In this document: one piece after another, positions 37,899-47,405 of the stretch
Layout: every line of letters begins with the position of its first letter
Position numbering within the stretch: position 1 is the first letter of the stretch
NCBI GenBank assembly: GCA_016713565.1
Contig: JADJOX010000007.1
Location: forward strand, 434,001 to 498,000
Direction: 5' to 3'
DNA from: Ignavibacteriota bacterium
GTDB lineage: Bacteria > Bacteroidota > Ignavibacteria > Ignavibacteriales > Melioribacteraceae
DNA: 64,000 nucleotides
The notes under the pieces: generated by a model
Told to the model about the DNA's origin: nothing
The model's input: the letters and a program-made list of their open reading frames with translations, nothing else
The model's database searches: none
Position numbers and translations under genes: made by a program

Positions 37899-39965
37899 AT
37901 GGAATTATTGATCTACATTATACCTTTTCTTGGTTTATCTGCTCTAGCTTATTCATTTTATAAAAATATCTGGATCTCAAAAAAGAGTACCGGTTCCGAA
38001 AAAATGACAAAAATCTCAGAATATATTAGAGATGGAGCCATCGCCTTTTTAAAGACTGAATATAAAGTTTTATTTTGGGTTATAATTGTTGTTGCATTAC
38101 TACTTGCATTTTCAAACGCCGGAAATTCTGATTCGTCATGGCTGATTGCTGTTTCATTTATTATTGGAGCTTTCAGTTCGGGTTTAGCCGGTTATTTGGG
38201 AATGAATGCGGCAACAAAAGCCAATGTCAGAACCACCGAAGCAGCAAAAATTGGTTTAGGACAAGCATTGGAAATTGCTTTTTCTGGCGGTACCATTATG
38301 GGTATGAACGTTGTTGGATTGGGTGTATTTGGGTTAGGAACTTTATTTATTATTTATTCCAATTTAAATTGGGACATTGTTAAAATTATAAATGTATTGT
38401 CTGGTTTTTCGCTTGGAGCCTCCTCAATTGCACTTTTTGCAAGAGTAGGAGGAGGAATTTATACAAAAGCCGCGGATGTCGGCGCAGACCTTGCCGGTAA
38501 AGTTTATGAAGGTATTCCTGAAGACGATCATAGAAATCCGGCAACCATTGCAGATAATGTTGGTGATAATGTTGGTGATGTTGCTGGAATGGGCGCGGAT
38601 TTATTTGAAAGCTATGTTGGTGCAATTATCGGTACTATGGTTTTAGGAGCAGTTTTTGTAACACCTGATGTACCTGAATTAAAATTGGAAGCAGTTATTT
38701 TACCGCTGGTTTTAGCCGGAGCAGGTATAATATTTTCCATTTTAGGATCGCTTTTAGTTAAGGTTAAAGAAGGCGGAAATCCTCAAAAAGCTTTAAATTT
38801 AGGTGAATTTGGCGCAGCTGGAATGATGTTAGTTGCCTCATATTTTATTATCACCGCAATGCTTCCAGAATCTTGGAATTACAATAATTTTGAATACACA
38901 AGTTTGGGAGTATTTTTTTCAACATTAATTGGATTGGTAGCAGGAACTTTAATTGGAATTATAACCGAATATTATACAGGAACTGATTACAAACCGGTTC
39001 ATAAAATTGCTTATCAGTCTTTAACTGGCTCCGCAACCACAATTATTTCAGGATTGGGCGTCGGAATGAGTTCAACCGCATTGCCGGTGATCATCATTTC
39101 ATTAGGAATTATTGGCGCTTATGAATTTGCAAATTTATACGGAATTGCAATAGCGGCGCTCGGAATGCTTTCTACTACAGGAATACAATTGGCAGTTGAT
39201 GCTTACGGACCAATTTCTGATAATGCTGGCGGAATTGCGGAAATGGCTGAACTACCTAAAGAAGTTAGAGAAAGAACAGATAAATTAGATGCCGTTGGAA
39301 ATACAACTGCTGCAATTGGAAAAGGTTTTGCCATTGGCTCGGCTGCTTTAACCGCATTGGCGTTATTTTCGGCTTTTATGCATCAAGCTGAAATTGAAGT
39401 TATTGACATTTCCAAACCCATAATAATGGGCGGTCTGTTTATCGGAGCAATGCTTCCCTTTTTGTTTTCTTCTATGGCAATGGGAGCGGTTGGAAGAGCG
39501 GCACGAGAAATGATTATTGAAGTAGGAAGACAATTTAGAGAAATACCCGGATTACGAGAAGGAACTGCCGAAGCTGAATATTCAAAATGTGTCGAAATCT
39601 CAACTAAAGCAGCCATAAAAGAGATGAAATTACCGGGGTTAATGGCAATTTTAGTCCCTGTTGTAATTGGTTTTATTTCTAAAGAAATGCTTGCAGGATT
39701 ATTAGCTGGAGTTACAGTTTCAGGCGTTTTAATGGCAATTTTTCAATCAAATGCCGGAGGCGCTTGGGATAATGCAAAAAAACTTATTGAAGGAAATTTA
39801 AACATAGACGGAAAAATCTACGGAAAAGGATCAGAACCTCATAAAGCATCTGTTGTTGGAGATACGGTTGGTGATCCTCTAAAGGATACATCCGGTCCAT
39901 CATTAAATATTTTAATCAAATTAATGTCTGTAGTTTCTTTGGTAATTGCGCCATTAATTAAGTAA
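37899..39965 (+). CDS. hppA: Membrane pyrophosphatase (ion-translocating, probable K+-dependent type)
   Basis: Couples hydrolysis of pyrophosphate to pumping of H+ or Na+ across the inner membrane. 688 residues with about 16 membrane helices. The catalytic stretch is DVGADLAGKVYEGIPEDDHRNPATIADNVGDNVGD, with GDTVGDPLKDTSGPSLNILIK near the end. The position that separates K+-dependent from K+-independent enzymes reads GNTTAAIGKG, with Ala where K+-independent ones have Lys, so the K+-dependent class is likely. Whether H+ or Na+ is pumped is not decided. I chose ATG 37899, with GAGGA seven bases upstream; ATG 37884 lies inside pth. Confidence 0.92.
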   Translation: MELLIYIIPFLGLSALAYSFYKNIWISKKSTGSEKMTKISEYIRDGAIAFLKTEYKVLFWVIIVVALLLAFSNAGNSDSSWLIAVSFIIGAFSSGLAGYLGMNAATKANVRTTEAAKIGLGQALEIAFSGGTIMGMNVVGLGVFGLGTLFIIYSNLNWDIVKIINVLSGFSLGASSIALFARVGGGIYTKAADVGADLAGKVYEGIPEDDHRNPATIADNVGDNVGDVAGMGADLFESYVGAIIGTMVLGAVFVTPDVPELKLEAVILPLVLAGAGIIFSILGSLLVKVKEGGNPQKALNLGEFGAAGMMLVASYFIITAMLPESWNYNNFEYTSLGVFFSTLIGLVAGTLIGIITEYYTGTDYKPVHKIAYQSLTGSATTIISGLGVGMSSTALPVIIISLGIIGAYEFANLYGIAIAALGMLSTTGIQLAVDAYGPISDNAGGIAEMAELPKEVRERTDKLDAVGNTTAAIGKGFAIGSAALTALALFSAFMHQAEIEVIDISKPIIMGGLFIGAMLPFLFSSMAMGAVGRAAREMIIEVGRQFREIPGLREGTAEAEYSKCVEISTKAAIKEMKLPGLMAILVPVVIGFISKEMLAGLLAGVTVSGVLMAIFQSNAGGAWDNAKKLIEGNLNIDGKIYGKGSEPHKASVVGDTVGDPLKDTSGPSLNILIKLMSVVSLVIAPLIK

Positions 39966-39992
39966 ATTTACAGACAATTTTTTATCAACCCT

Positions 39993-40016
39993 GCTATTAA
40001 ATAAAATTTTAATAGC
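39993..40016 (+). promoter_or_regulatory. Leader hairpin before rpsF
   Basis: GCTATTAAA and its reverse complement TTTAATAGC form a perfect 9-bp stem with a 6-nt loop, 23 bases before the rpsF start. It could be the leader structure through which ribosomal proteins S6 and S18 limit their own operon in several bacteria. I do not see the CCG bulge of that motif, so the role is uncertain. A purine-rich GGGAGG ribosome binding site follows. Confidence 0.35.
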
Positions 40017-40039
40017 CAAAAGGCCAAAGGGAGGAATCA

Positions 40040-40417
40040 ATGGCAACACGAAACTACGAGAGTGTTGTAATCTTGAATGCAACGCTTGAAGATCCCCAAA
40101 TTGAAGAAATCACTAAATCAATTCATCATACCATCAAAACAAATGGCGGTGAAATAACTGATGTTGAAAATTGGGGTAGAAAAAGACTTGCTTACGCAAT
40201 CAACAATTCAAAAAGTGGTTACTACTTAATAACTAGATTCATAGCAGCTCCATCAATGATTTCTGAATTTGAGAGATCGTTAAAACTCGATGAAAATGTT
40301 ATAAGGTATTTGACCATTTCTTTAGACAAAAAAGCTTTAGAATACTTAAAAACTGCTGCAAACAAAAAAGATGAACCAGAAGCAGAACAAGTTGCAGAAA
40401 AAACAACAGTAGAATAA
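40040..40417 (+). CDS. rpsF: 30S ribosomal protein S6
   Basis: Small-subunit platform protein that pairs with S18. 125 residues: core RNYESVVILNATLEDPQIEEI, VENWGRKRLAYAIN, YYLITRFIA and VIRYLTISLDKKALEYL, with a charged tail. GGGAGG precedes the ATG. First gene of rpsF-ssb-rpsR-rplI. Confidence 0.95.
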   Translation: MATRNYESVVILNATLEDPQIEEITKSIHHTIKTNGGEITDVENWGRKRLAYAINNSKSGYYLITRFIAAPSMISEFERSLKLDENVIRYLTISLDKKALEYLKTAANKKDEPEAEQVAEKTTVE

Positions 40418-40452
40418 GCAAAGTATAACAAACGATTAGATGGAGGAAAGAA

Positions 40453-40923
40453 ATGGCTGAATTGAAAATGCCTGAATTAAACAATGTAATTGTAGCTGGT
40501 AACTTAACAAAAGATCCAATATTTAGAGAAACATCGAACAATACCCCAGTCGCCAATTTTCATGTTGCTGCAAATAGAAGATATAAAGACAGCAATAATC
40601 AATGGCAGGAAGATGTTTGTTATGTTGGTGTTGTTGCTTGGAATAAATTAGCCGACAGTTGTAAAGATAGATTAAAAAAAGGAAGCGCGGTTCTTGTCGA
40701 CGGCGAATTACAAAGCAGAACTTTCAAAACAGAAGACGGAAAAAACAGAACAATAGTAGAAATTAAAGCTAAAAGAATACAATTTTTAAATAAGTTGGGT
40801 AAATCAAACGAAGACTTTCCAGATACAGCAAGTGAAGATTCGGATGACAGCCTAATTGAAGATACATCATTTGATAAATTTTTAAATGATGAAGAATCAA
40901 ATCTTATCAATGATGATAAATAA
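40453..40923 (+). CDS. ssb: Single-stranded DNA-binding protein
   Basis: OB-fold protein that coats single-stranded DNA in replication and repair. 156 residues: MPELNNVIVAGNLTKDPIFRETSNNTPVANFHVAANRRYKD marks the OB fold, followed by an acidic tail from about 115. The last residues NLINDDK are unlike the DDDIPF tip of E. coli SSB, which recruits partners; they may still recruit through other acidic residues. TGGAGG precedes the ATG. Its position between rpsF and rpsR is classical. Confidence 0.93.
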   Translation: MAELKMPELNNVIVAGNLTKDPIFRETSNNTPVANFHVAANRRYKDSNNQWQEDVCYVGVVAWNKLADSCKDRLKKGSAVLVDGELQSRTFKTEDGKNRTIVEIKAKRIQFLNKLGKSNEDFPDTASEDSDDSLIEDTSFDKFLNDEESNLINDDK

Positions 40924-40934
40924 TTGAGGGAAAA

Positions 40935-41144
40935 ATGAAAAATAAAAAAGCTCGCAGAGTTATTGATGAATACATCGATTACAAAGATGGAAAAAAATTA
41001 ATAAAATTTATTTCTGATCAAGGTAAAATTATTCCAAGAAGAATTACAGGATTAAGCGCTAAACAACACAGAGAACTTGTTAGAGCTGTTAAAAGAGCAA
41101 GACAAGTTGCAATTTTACCATTCGTTTCAGAAGCAGTTAAGTAG
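40935..41144 (+). CDS. rpsR: 30S ribosomal protein S18
   Basis: A 69-residue small-subunit protein that binds with S6 next to 16S rRNA. The conserved ARRVIDEYIDYKDGKKLIKFISDQGKIIPRRITGL and QHRELVRAVKRARQVAILPFV are complete. Starts 11 bases after ssb. No zinc-binding Cys residues, so it is the zinc-free form. Confidence 0.95.
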   Translation: MKNKKARRVIDEYIDYKDGKKLIKFISDQGKIIPRRITGLSAKQHRELVRAVKRARQVAILPFVSEAVK

Positions 41145-41153
41145 GAGTTTATC

Positions 41154-41597
41154 ATGAAAGTAATACTAAGAAAAAATTATGACCAATTAGGTAAAATTGG
41201 CGATCTTGTTGATGTAAAAGACGGATTTGCCAGAAATTTTTTACTTCCAAGACAAATTGCATACATAGCAACACAAGGTAACATTAGATCTTTGGAAGAA
41301 GAAAAACAGCAAATTGCTAAAAAAGAAGTTAAAGAACTTGAAGCTGCAAAATTGCTTGCAGTCGATTTGGAAAAAATTTCTATCACAATTCCTGTAAAAG
41401 TTGGTGAAGAAGATAGGATTTTTGGTTCCGTTACAAACCAAATGATTGCAGACGCTCTTAAAGAAAAAAAATATGATATTGATAAAAGAAAAATTGATTT
41501 GGATGAACCAATTAAAGCTTTGGGAATTTACAGCATTAGTATAAAACTTCATCCCGATGTTAATGCGGTAGTAAAAACATGGGTTGTTAGAGAATAA
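41154..41597 (+). CDS. rplI: 50S ribosomal protein L9
   Basis: Large-subunit protein at the base of the L1 stalk. 147 residues: N-terminal rRNA-binding domain (MKVILRKNYDQLGKIGDLVDVKDGFARNFLLPR), a long charged helix (about 40-75) and the C-terminal domain (IFGSVTNQMIADALK ... VKTWVV). AGGAG precedes the ATG. Last gene before a strong terminator. Confidence 0.95.
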   Translation: MKVILRKNYDQLGKIGDLVDVKDGFARNFLLPRQIAYIATQGNIRSLEEEKQQIAKKEVKELEAAKLLAVDLEKISITIPVKVGEEDRIFGSVTNQMIADALKEKKYDIDKRKIDLDEPIKALGIYSISIKLHPDVNAVVKTWVVRE

Positions 41598-41606
41598 TTA
41601 CAAAAT

Positions 41607-41640
41607 AAAAACCTTCAATACAAGTGAAGGTTTTTTGTTT
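41607..41640 (+). terminator. Terminator after rplI
   Basis: CCTTCA at 41612-41617 and TGAAGG at 41625-41630 form the stem core, extended by an A run before and a T run after, with a 7-nt loop and TTTTTTGTTT. It begins about 10 bases after the rplI stop and closes the ribosomal-protein/ssb unit. Confidence 0.85.
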
Positions 41641-41721
41641 TTATAATTGATATTATAATTCAATTGAATTAAATGTTCAATTCAAATTTTTAAATAACTA
41701 AAACAATTTACACTGGGCATT

Positions 41722-44700
41722 ATGAAAGAGTTAAGATTTAGGTCAGCATTAGTAGTTGCAGCTGTAGCACTTTGTGTTTACTTGCTGTATCCTACTTTTC
41801 AAGATTATAATAATAATAAACAAATTTCGAAAATTATTAATAATCTTAAAGATAGCTTAAAAACATCAAATTCAAATTTATCTGACGAGCAAATTAAAAG
41901 TCTTCTTGAATATAAAGAAGATAGTATTCGTGTATCTAATCCCGACATAAAAGCTGCCAGAGAAAAAAGAATTAAATTAGGTTTAGATTTACAAGGCGGA
42001 ATGTATCTTGTAATGGAAGTAAATACCGGAAAGCTATTGGAGCGTTTAGCTAAAGATCCGGATACTCAGTTTCAAAATTTGCTAAAAGAATCTATTGAAA
42101 TTGCTAAAACTTCAGATCAAAATTTCGTTTCTATTTTTGCGGGAAAATTAGCTGAGAAAAATATAAGGCTAAGCAGATATTTTGGATCAATAAGACAGGA
42201 AGATTCCGAAATTATTTCTCAATTGAATGAGCAGGAATCTGATGCCGTTACAAGAGCGATAGAAATTATAAGAAACAGAATTGACCAATATGGTGTTTCG
42301 GAACCTTCAATCCAAAAACAAGGCGCAAGAAGAATTATAATTGAATTGCCGGGCGTAGCTAAAAAAGAAGAAGCAAAGAACCTTCTTCAAGGAAGAGCAA
42401 TGCTTGAATTCAAATTAGTTAAAGATCCCGAATTCACTTTCCCAATAATGAATAAGATAGATGAAGTATTGGCAAATCTTAACAAAGATTCAAGCGAAGT
42501 AGTTAAAAAAGATTCATTACTTTCTGATGCAGAACTTTCTGCAGAAGAAAACGCAAAAAAACATCCATTTTTCTCAATTGCCAAATTAATTTCGCAAAAC
42601 AGCGCCGATGCAATTGTTGAAGAAGGAAAAAAAGATCTATTAAATAATTACTTGAATAGACCAGAAGTTAAAAAAGTAATTCCGGATAATGTTGAATTCT
42701 TATATTCGGCAAAACCGTATACTGTTCAAGACGGGATTACTTATTATAATTTGTACTTGGTAAACAAACAGCCGGAACTAACCGGAGGTGTAATAGTTGA
42801 CGCTCAATCAAATATTAGTCAGCAAACTACTGCCCCTGTTGTTAATATGCAGATGAATTCTGAAGGTGCAAGAGAATGGGCTAGAATTACGGGCGCCAAC
42901 GTTGATAAAAGATGCGCCATTGTTTTGGATGGATATGTTTATACTGCTCCGCATATAAATGAAAAAATTCCTTCAGGAAATTCGCAAATTACCGGAATGG
43001 ATAATTTAGAAGAAGCAAAACTTATTGAAATTGTTCTTAAAGCAGGCGCATTACCGGCTCCGGTTGATATAATTGAAGAAAGAACAGTTGGTCCGTCTTT
43101 AGGACAAGATTCAATTTCACAAGGCTTTAATTCAACAATCATTGCATTTGTGATTATAGCTTTTTTTATGTTTAGTTATTATAAAAAATCCGGTGCTTTT
43201 GCGGATTTAGCGTTATTTTTTACAATTTTATTTATACTTGGCGTTTTAGCAGCTTTCAGCGCAACTTTAACACTTCCCGGTATTGCCGGTATTATTTTAA
43301 CAATCGGTATGGCAGTTGACGCTAATGTACTTATTTTTGAAAGAATTAGAGAAGAACTGGCAACAGGAAAAACAGTGAAAGCCGCGGTTCAAGGAGGATT
43401 TTCTCATTCTTATTCAGCAATATTTGACTCAAATATTACTTCATTTTTTACAGCTATAATACTTTATCAATTCGGAAGCGGTCCAATTCAAGGCTTCGCA
43501 TTAACATTGATGATTGGTATTTTAGCAAGTTTGTTCAGTGCTTTGGTAATTACCAAACTTTTATTTGAATTTATGTTGGCAAAAGGTTATTCAGTTAATA
43601 TTGGAAGCAGATCGAAAGTATTTGAAAAAATAAATTACAACTTCCTCGGCAACAGAAAAATAGGTTATATGGTTTCCGGTACTTTATTAGTTATTGCAAT
43701 TTTAAGTATTCTTATCAGAGGAGTTCAATTTGGTATTGATTTCAAAGGCGGTTCTGAGATAGCTGTTAAATTTAACAAACCGATTGAAATTACGGAAATT
43801 AGAGATGAATTGGGAAAAATTGGAATTGGCAATGTTGAAGTTAAAACATTCGGAGATAATACCGGAGTTTTAATACGTACAGAATTACAAGAAATTCCTA
43901 AAGCAGTAATTCCAAATGTTGTTAAAACTTTAGAAAATGGAATTAATAAATATTATCCAAATGTGGAAAAATTAATTATTGACTCATCTTCTAATGCAAT
44001 CACTTTTGAGTTTCCGAATCATGAAATAACAAATTCGTTAATAGACAAATTATTTAACGACGGATTCCAAACTTCTAGAACAACAATGGATATTGAAAAT
44101 AAACGAATGACAGTAAATCTTACAATTGCTGATTGGATTAAAGAAAATCTAATTCAAAAACATGCTGATAATCCTTTCCAGGTTTTGAAGGAAGAAAAAG
44201 TCGGACCAAAAATTGGAGAAGAATTAAAATTTGACGCTATGATTGCCGTATTTCTATCCTTAATTGTTATTTTAGTTTATCTTGGCTTCCGATTTAAATT
44301 TGCATTTGCACTTGGTGCTGTTATAGCTCTTTTCCACGACGTATTAATTACACTCGGTGCGTTTTCTCTTTTATACGGTTTAATACCTGGCTTGAACTTA
44401 GAAATATCAGTAAGCGTGGTAGCGGCATTTTTAACGTTGGTTGGATATTCAATTAACGATACAGTGGTTGTATTCGATAGAATTAGAGAGGAAATTAAAA
44501 TTCATAAAACTGGCGATATTGAGGAGATTATGAACAAAGCCATTAATAGAACATTATCAAGAACATTAATTACAAGCTTAACAACATTATTTGCTGTTAT
44601 TGTAATTTTATTATTTGCAGGTGAAGTGCTAAGAGGATTTGCATTTTCATTAGTCTTTGGTATTGTAATTGGAACTTACTCTTCTATATTTGTTGCAAGC

Positions 44701-44751
44701 GCATTTGTTTTGGAGTATGTTAAGAGACGCGGACAAAAAATTCAGTTTTAA
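41722..44751 (+). CDS. secDF: Fused protein translocase SecD/SecF
   Basis: Inner-membrane motor that uses the proton gradient to pull exported proteins through SecYEG. 1,009 residues fuse SecD (about 1-630) and SecF (about 635-1009). SecD has a membrane helix, the periplasmic head domain (IEIIRNRIDQYGVSEPSIQKQGARRIIIELPG), then six helices including AVDANVLIFERIREELATG. SecF shows GIDFKGGSEIAVKF and SINDTVVVFDRIREEI. This fusion is seen in Bacteroidota and Chlorobi. It is monocistronic, flanked by terminators. The promoter between 41640 and 41721 is unclear. Confidence 0.95.
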   Translation: MKELRFRSALVVAAVALCVYLLYPTFQDYNNNKQISKIINNLKDSLKTSNSNLSDEQIKSLLEYKEDSIRVSNPDIKAAREKRIKLGLDLQGGMYLVMEVNTGKLLERLAKDPDTQFQNLLKESIEIAKTSDQNFVSIFAGKLAEKNIRLSRYFGSIRQEDSEIISQLNEQESDAVTRAIEIIRNRIDQYGVSEPSIQKQGARRIIIELPGVAKKEEAKNLLQGRAMLEFKLVKDPEFTFPIMNKIDEVLANLNKDSSEVVKKDSLLSDAELSAEENAKKHPFFSIAKLISQNSADAIVEEGKKDLLNNYLNRPEVKKVIPDNVEFLYSAKPYTVQDGITYYNLYLVNKQPELTGGVIVDAQSNISQQTTAPVVNMQMNSEGAREWARITGANVDKRCAIVLDGYVYTAPHINEKIPSGNSQITGMDNLEEAKLIEIVLKAGALPAPVDIIEERTVGPSLGQDSISQGFNSTIIAFVIIAFFMFSYYKKSGAFADLALFFTILFILGVLAAFSATLTLPGIAGIILTIGMAVDANVLIFERIREELATGKTVKAAVQGGFSHSYSAIFDSNITSFFTAIILYQFGSGPIQGFALTLMIGILASLFSALVITKLLFEFMLAKGYSVNIGSRSKVFEKINYNFLGNRKIGYMVSGTLLVIAILSILIRGVQFGIDFKGGSEIAVKFNKPIEITEIRDELGKIGIGNVEVKTFGDNTGVLIRTELQEIPKAVIPNVVKTLENGINKYYPNVEKLIIDSSSNAITFEFPNHEITNSLIDKLFNDGFQTSRTTMDIENKRMTVNLTIADWIKENLIQKHADNPFQVLKEEKVGPKIGEELKFDAMIAVFLSLIVILVYLGFRFKFAFALGAVIALFHDVLITLGAFSLLYGLIPGLNLEISVSVVAAFLTLVGYSINDTVVVFDRIREEIKIHKTGDIEEIMNKAINRTLSRTLITSLTTLFAVIVILLFAGEVLRGFAFSLVFGIVIGTYSSIFVASAFVLEYVKRRGQKIQF

Positions 44752-44773
44752 TTTGTGAATAAGTATAATACAG

Positions 44774-44804
44774 AAAAAGGCAGCTGATTTAGCTGCCTTT
44801 TTTA
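44774..44804 (+). terminator. Bidirectional terminator between secDF and the phosphatase operon
   Basis: AAAAAGGCAGCT at 44774-44785 and AGCTGCCTTTTT at 44791-44802 form a 12-bp stem with a 5-nt loop, flanked by A and T runs on both sides. It lies 22 bases after secDF and 31 bases beyond the end of the convergent gene, so it can serve both strands. Confidence 0.9.
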
Positions 44805-44835
44805 TTTTAATAAACTAAAATATTATTTCTCTAAT

Positions 44836-47403
44836 CTATAAAACCTTAAGAACTACCATAGTAATATCATCGTTCGGATCTATTTTACCTCTGAAAACCT
44901 CTAAACTCTGAAGCGTAGAATTTAATATTTCTTTGGCACTGTGTCCTGCTTTCTCTTTAACTACAGAAATCACTTTTTCATAACCGAATAATTCACTATT
45001 TGAATTCATCGCCTCATTAACTCCGTCGGAAGAAAAAATGTAAATATCTCGAGGAGAAAGATTCAATTCTAATTCTTCCAAATTATTTTTAAACAAATCG
45101 CCGCTTTCCAAACCGATTCCAATTCCTTTCGGTTTTATATACTGCACAACTCCGTCAGAAAATTTTAAAGTAGGTGTATGCCCTGCTCTGCAAATTTTAA
45201 TTTTCCTAGTTGCCAAATCAACAAATGCAATCGTTAATGTTATAAACCATTGTTTATCAATTGTGCCCGTAATTCTTTTGTTCAGTTCAAATAATACTTC
45301 TTTAGGTGATCTGGATTCCGTACAAAAAAGTTGAATCATTGTTTGAAGCTTTGACATATAAAAGGATGCCGAAAGACCTTTTCCCGAAACATCTCCAACA
45401 ACAATAAACATTTGAGTATCTGAAATTTTTATTACATCATAATAATCTCCGCCGACATGCATAGCGGGAATCATTATACCTGAAACATCAAGATTATTTA
45501 TTTTGGGAATGTTTACCGGCAGCAAACCTTCCTGTATCTGTCTTGCTACAATCAATTCCCTTTCCAATTTTATTTTCTTTGTTTCTTCTTCATAAAGTCT
45601 CGCATTTTCCAACGAAACTGCTGTTTGGTTAGCGGCAGCTATCAACAATTCTATATCTTTTCCGGCAAATTGCGCGCCTGAGTGTTTCAATCCGAATAAT
45701 AAAAGTCCGACAATTTTCTTTTTAATATATAATGGGATAATTGTATAAATGCCTTCTTCCTTTAATTCTTTGTTATTATCCGGAAAAACATTTTCAAATT
45801 CAGCTTGATCAAAAGAAATTGGACGTTTAAGTTCTAACTTTTCGTTAATTTTTTCGGTAATAATATTTTCACAATTGGTTAGAATAAGATTTGCATTTTT
45901 AATGCCGTCTTCCCTTTTTAGAATAAATTCATTAGTGTCAAAATCTTTTATTGCAATACCGAACTTTTCAACTTTTAAAGAATCAACAAAAGTTTCTAAA
46001 ACCGAATCAAGTATTTTATCTAAGCCTACAATTGTGGATATTTCATTACTGAATTTCATTAATACATTTTGATATGCAAATTGTTCGGGATAAAAATATT
46101 TTGTTATTATATTTTGAAAGCGATCTTTGGTAGATTGAAAAATTAACGCAAAAATAATAAATACAGCTCCGGCAACAACTCCTTGATATTCAGAAGTTAC
46201 AGCTTCACTTATATATTGACCTAATACATAAATTAAAAGAAAATATCCTCCGGCAATTGTAATTGTAGCAGTTCCATATAAAATTGTATTTTTTAATACT
46301 TCGCTCACATCCAGCAATGAATATCTAAAAATAGAATATCCGAAACTTAGAGGAAGTAGAATTATTAAAAATATTGGTAAATAATATTCCGGATTATTAA
46401 ATATTGATTCAGCCAAAACATTAGCAAATGTATTAACATATATTATTGATGCCAAACCTACAGTATATCCCAATAAAACAATAAAAATGGGCGCCCGTTC
46501 GGTTGGATCTTTTAACTTAAAGAAACTTTTAAATAATGAAATTAATCCAATAATAAGTGCAATGATTGTCAATAAATTTATAAATCCAATTAGAGCAAAG
46601 GTCGGCTTATTATCAAAACTATTTGTTGAAGCCGCTGGGTAATAAATGAAATAAACTCTAGATATTATTGCCAAAATTGAAAATACTAGCGGCATATAAA
46701 ATAACAACTTTGCAGTGTACTTCTTTTTTATAATTTTTTTTTCTAGCGGGAAAGCCCAGAAAAAATAAACAAAAACAAATGGAAGGAAAATTGATGAAAC
46801 TACCCAGCATAAATCAACAATTGTTGTAATCAGCGGATATTCATAAACTGGATTTAAGGTAAAATTGCCGGAAAATAAATTTACCGTATTGGAAAGAATA
46901 AATAAGATTCCAATTCTATAAAATAAAATTTGAGGAAATCCGTATGGTTTGGATGAAAGAACGACAAATCCTACTGCAAGCCAAATTAAACCGAGTATGG
47001 AAAAAGCTAAACCCCAAATATTTATTATTTTCTTTACTTTAATAGTTGTGTCAAATACTTTTCCTTCTCTTGAAACTGTAAATATCAGAGAATCTCCTGT
47101 AGCTTTTCTATCTGCCAAATAGGAGGCGTGATATAAATTTCTAAGTTTTTTCCCATCTATTTTTAAAAAAATATCTCCGTCGCGAATTCCCGCGTTCCAA
47201 GTTACACCTTTGTACTTAACCAAGTCAAAATAAATTACCAAACTATCCGAGTCAACTTTTTTAGGTTTCCAAATACACTCATCGTTTGTTCTTGTTGTAA
47301 CATTGAGTATAAAATAAATATTAATAAATCCAATTATGCCTACTATTATGGTAACCGGCACAATAAGTTTTTTACGATATTTTGTTAAAAATTTGTTTAA
47401 CAT
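44836..47403 (-). CDS. Membrane SpoIIE-type (PP2C) serine phosphatase with GAF domain
   Basis: Probable sensor phosphatase that dephosphorylates a STAS antagonist protein. About 855 residues: one N-terminal membrane helix, a PDZ-like extracytoplasmic part (about 50-130; GVTWNAGIRDGDIFLKIDGK), a group of seven or so further helices (about 135-400), a GAF domain (about 450-600; LLIAAANQTAVSLENARLYEE at its end), then the PP2C-like core from about 625. Core metal-site residues appear in HVGGDYYDVI, IVVGDVSGKGLSASF, SSDGVNEAMN and NDDITMVVL. I prefer ATG 47403; an in-frame TTG at 47430 lies inside the preceding gene. Last gene of the partner-switching series. Confidence 0.85.
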   Translation of the reverse strand: MLNKFLTKYRKKLIVPVTIIVGIIGFINIYFILNVTTRTNDECIWKPKKVDSDSLVIYFDLVKYKGVTWNAGIRDGDIFLKIDGKKLRNLYHASYLADRKATGDSLIFTVSREGKVFDTTIKVKKIINIWGLAFSILGLIWLAVGFVVLSSKPYGFPQILFYRIGILFILSNTVNLFSGNFTLNPVYEYPLITTIVDLCWVVSSIFLPFVFVYFFWAFPLEKKIIKKKYTAKLLFYMPLVFSILAIISRVYFIYYPAASTNSFDNKPTFALIGFINLLTIIALIIGLISLFKSFFKLKDPTERAPIFIVLLGYTVGLASIIYVNTFANVLAESIFNNPEYYLPIFLIILLPLSFGYSIFRYSLLDVSEVLKNTILYGTATITIAGGYFLLIYVLGQYISEAVTSEYQGVVAGAVFIIFALIFQSTKDRFQNIITKYFYPEQFAYQNVLMKFSNEISTIVGLDKILDSVLETFVDSLKVEKFGIAIKDFDTNEFILKREDGIKNANLILTNCENIITEKINEKLELKRPISFDQAEFENVFPDNNKELKEEGIYTIIPLYIKKKIVGLLLFGLKHSGAQFAGKDIELLIAAANQTAVSLENARLYEEETKKIKLERELIVARQIQEGLLPVNIPKINNLDVSGIMIPAMHVGGDYYDVIKISDTQMFIVVGDVSGKGLSASFYMSKLQTMIQLFCTESRSPKEVLFELNKRITGTIDKQWFITLTIAFVDLATRKIKICRAGHTPTLKFSDGVVQYIKPKGIGIGLESGDLFKNNLEELELNLSPRDIYIFSSDGVNEAMNSNSELFGYEKVISVVKEKAGHSAKEILNSTLQSLEVFRGKIDPNDDITMVVLKVL

Positions 47404-47405
47404 AA

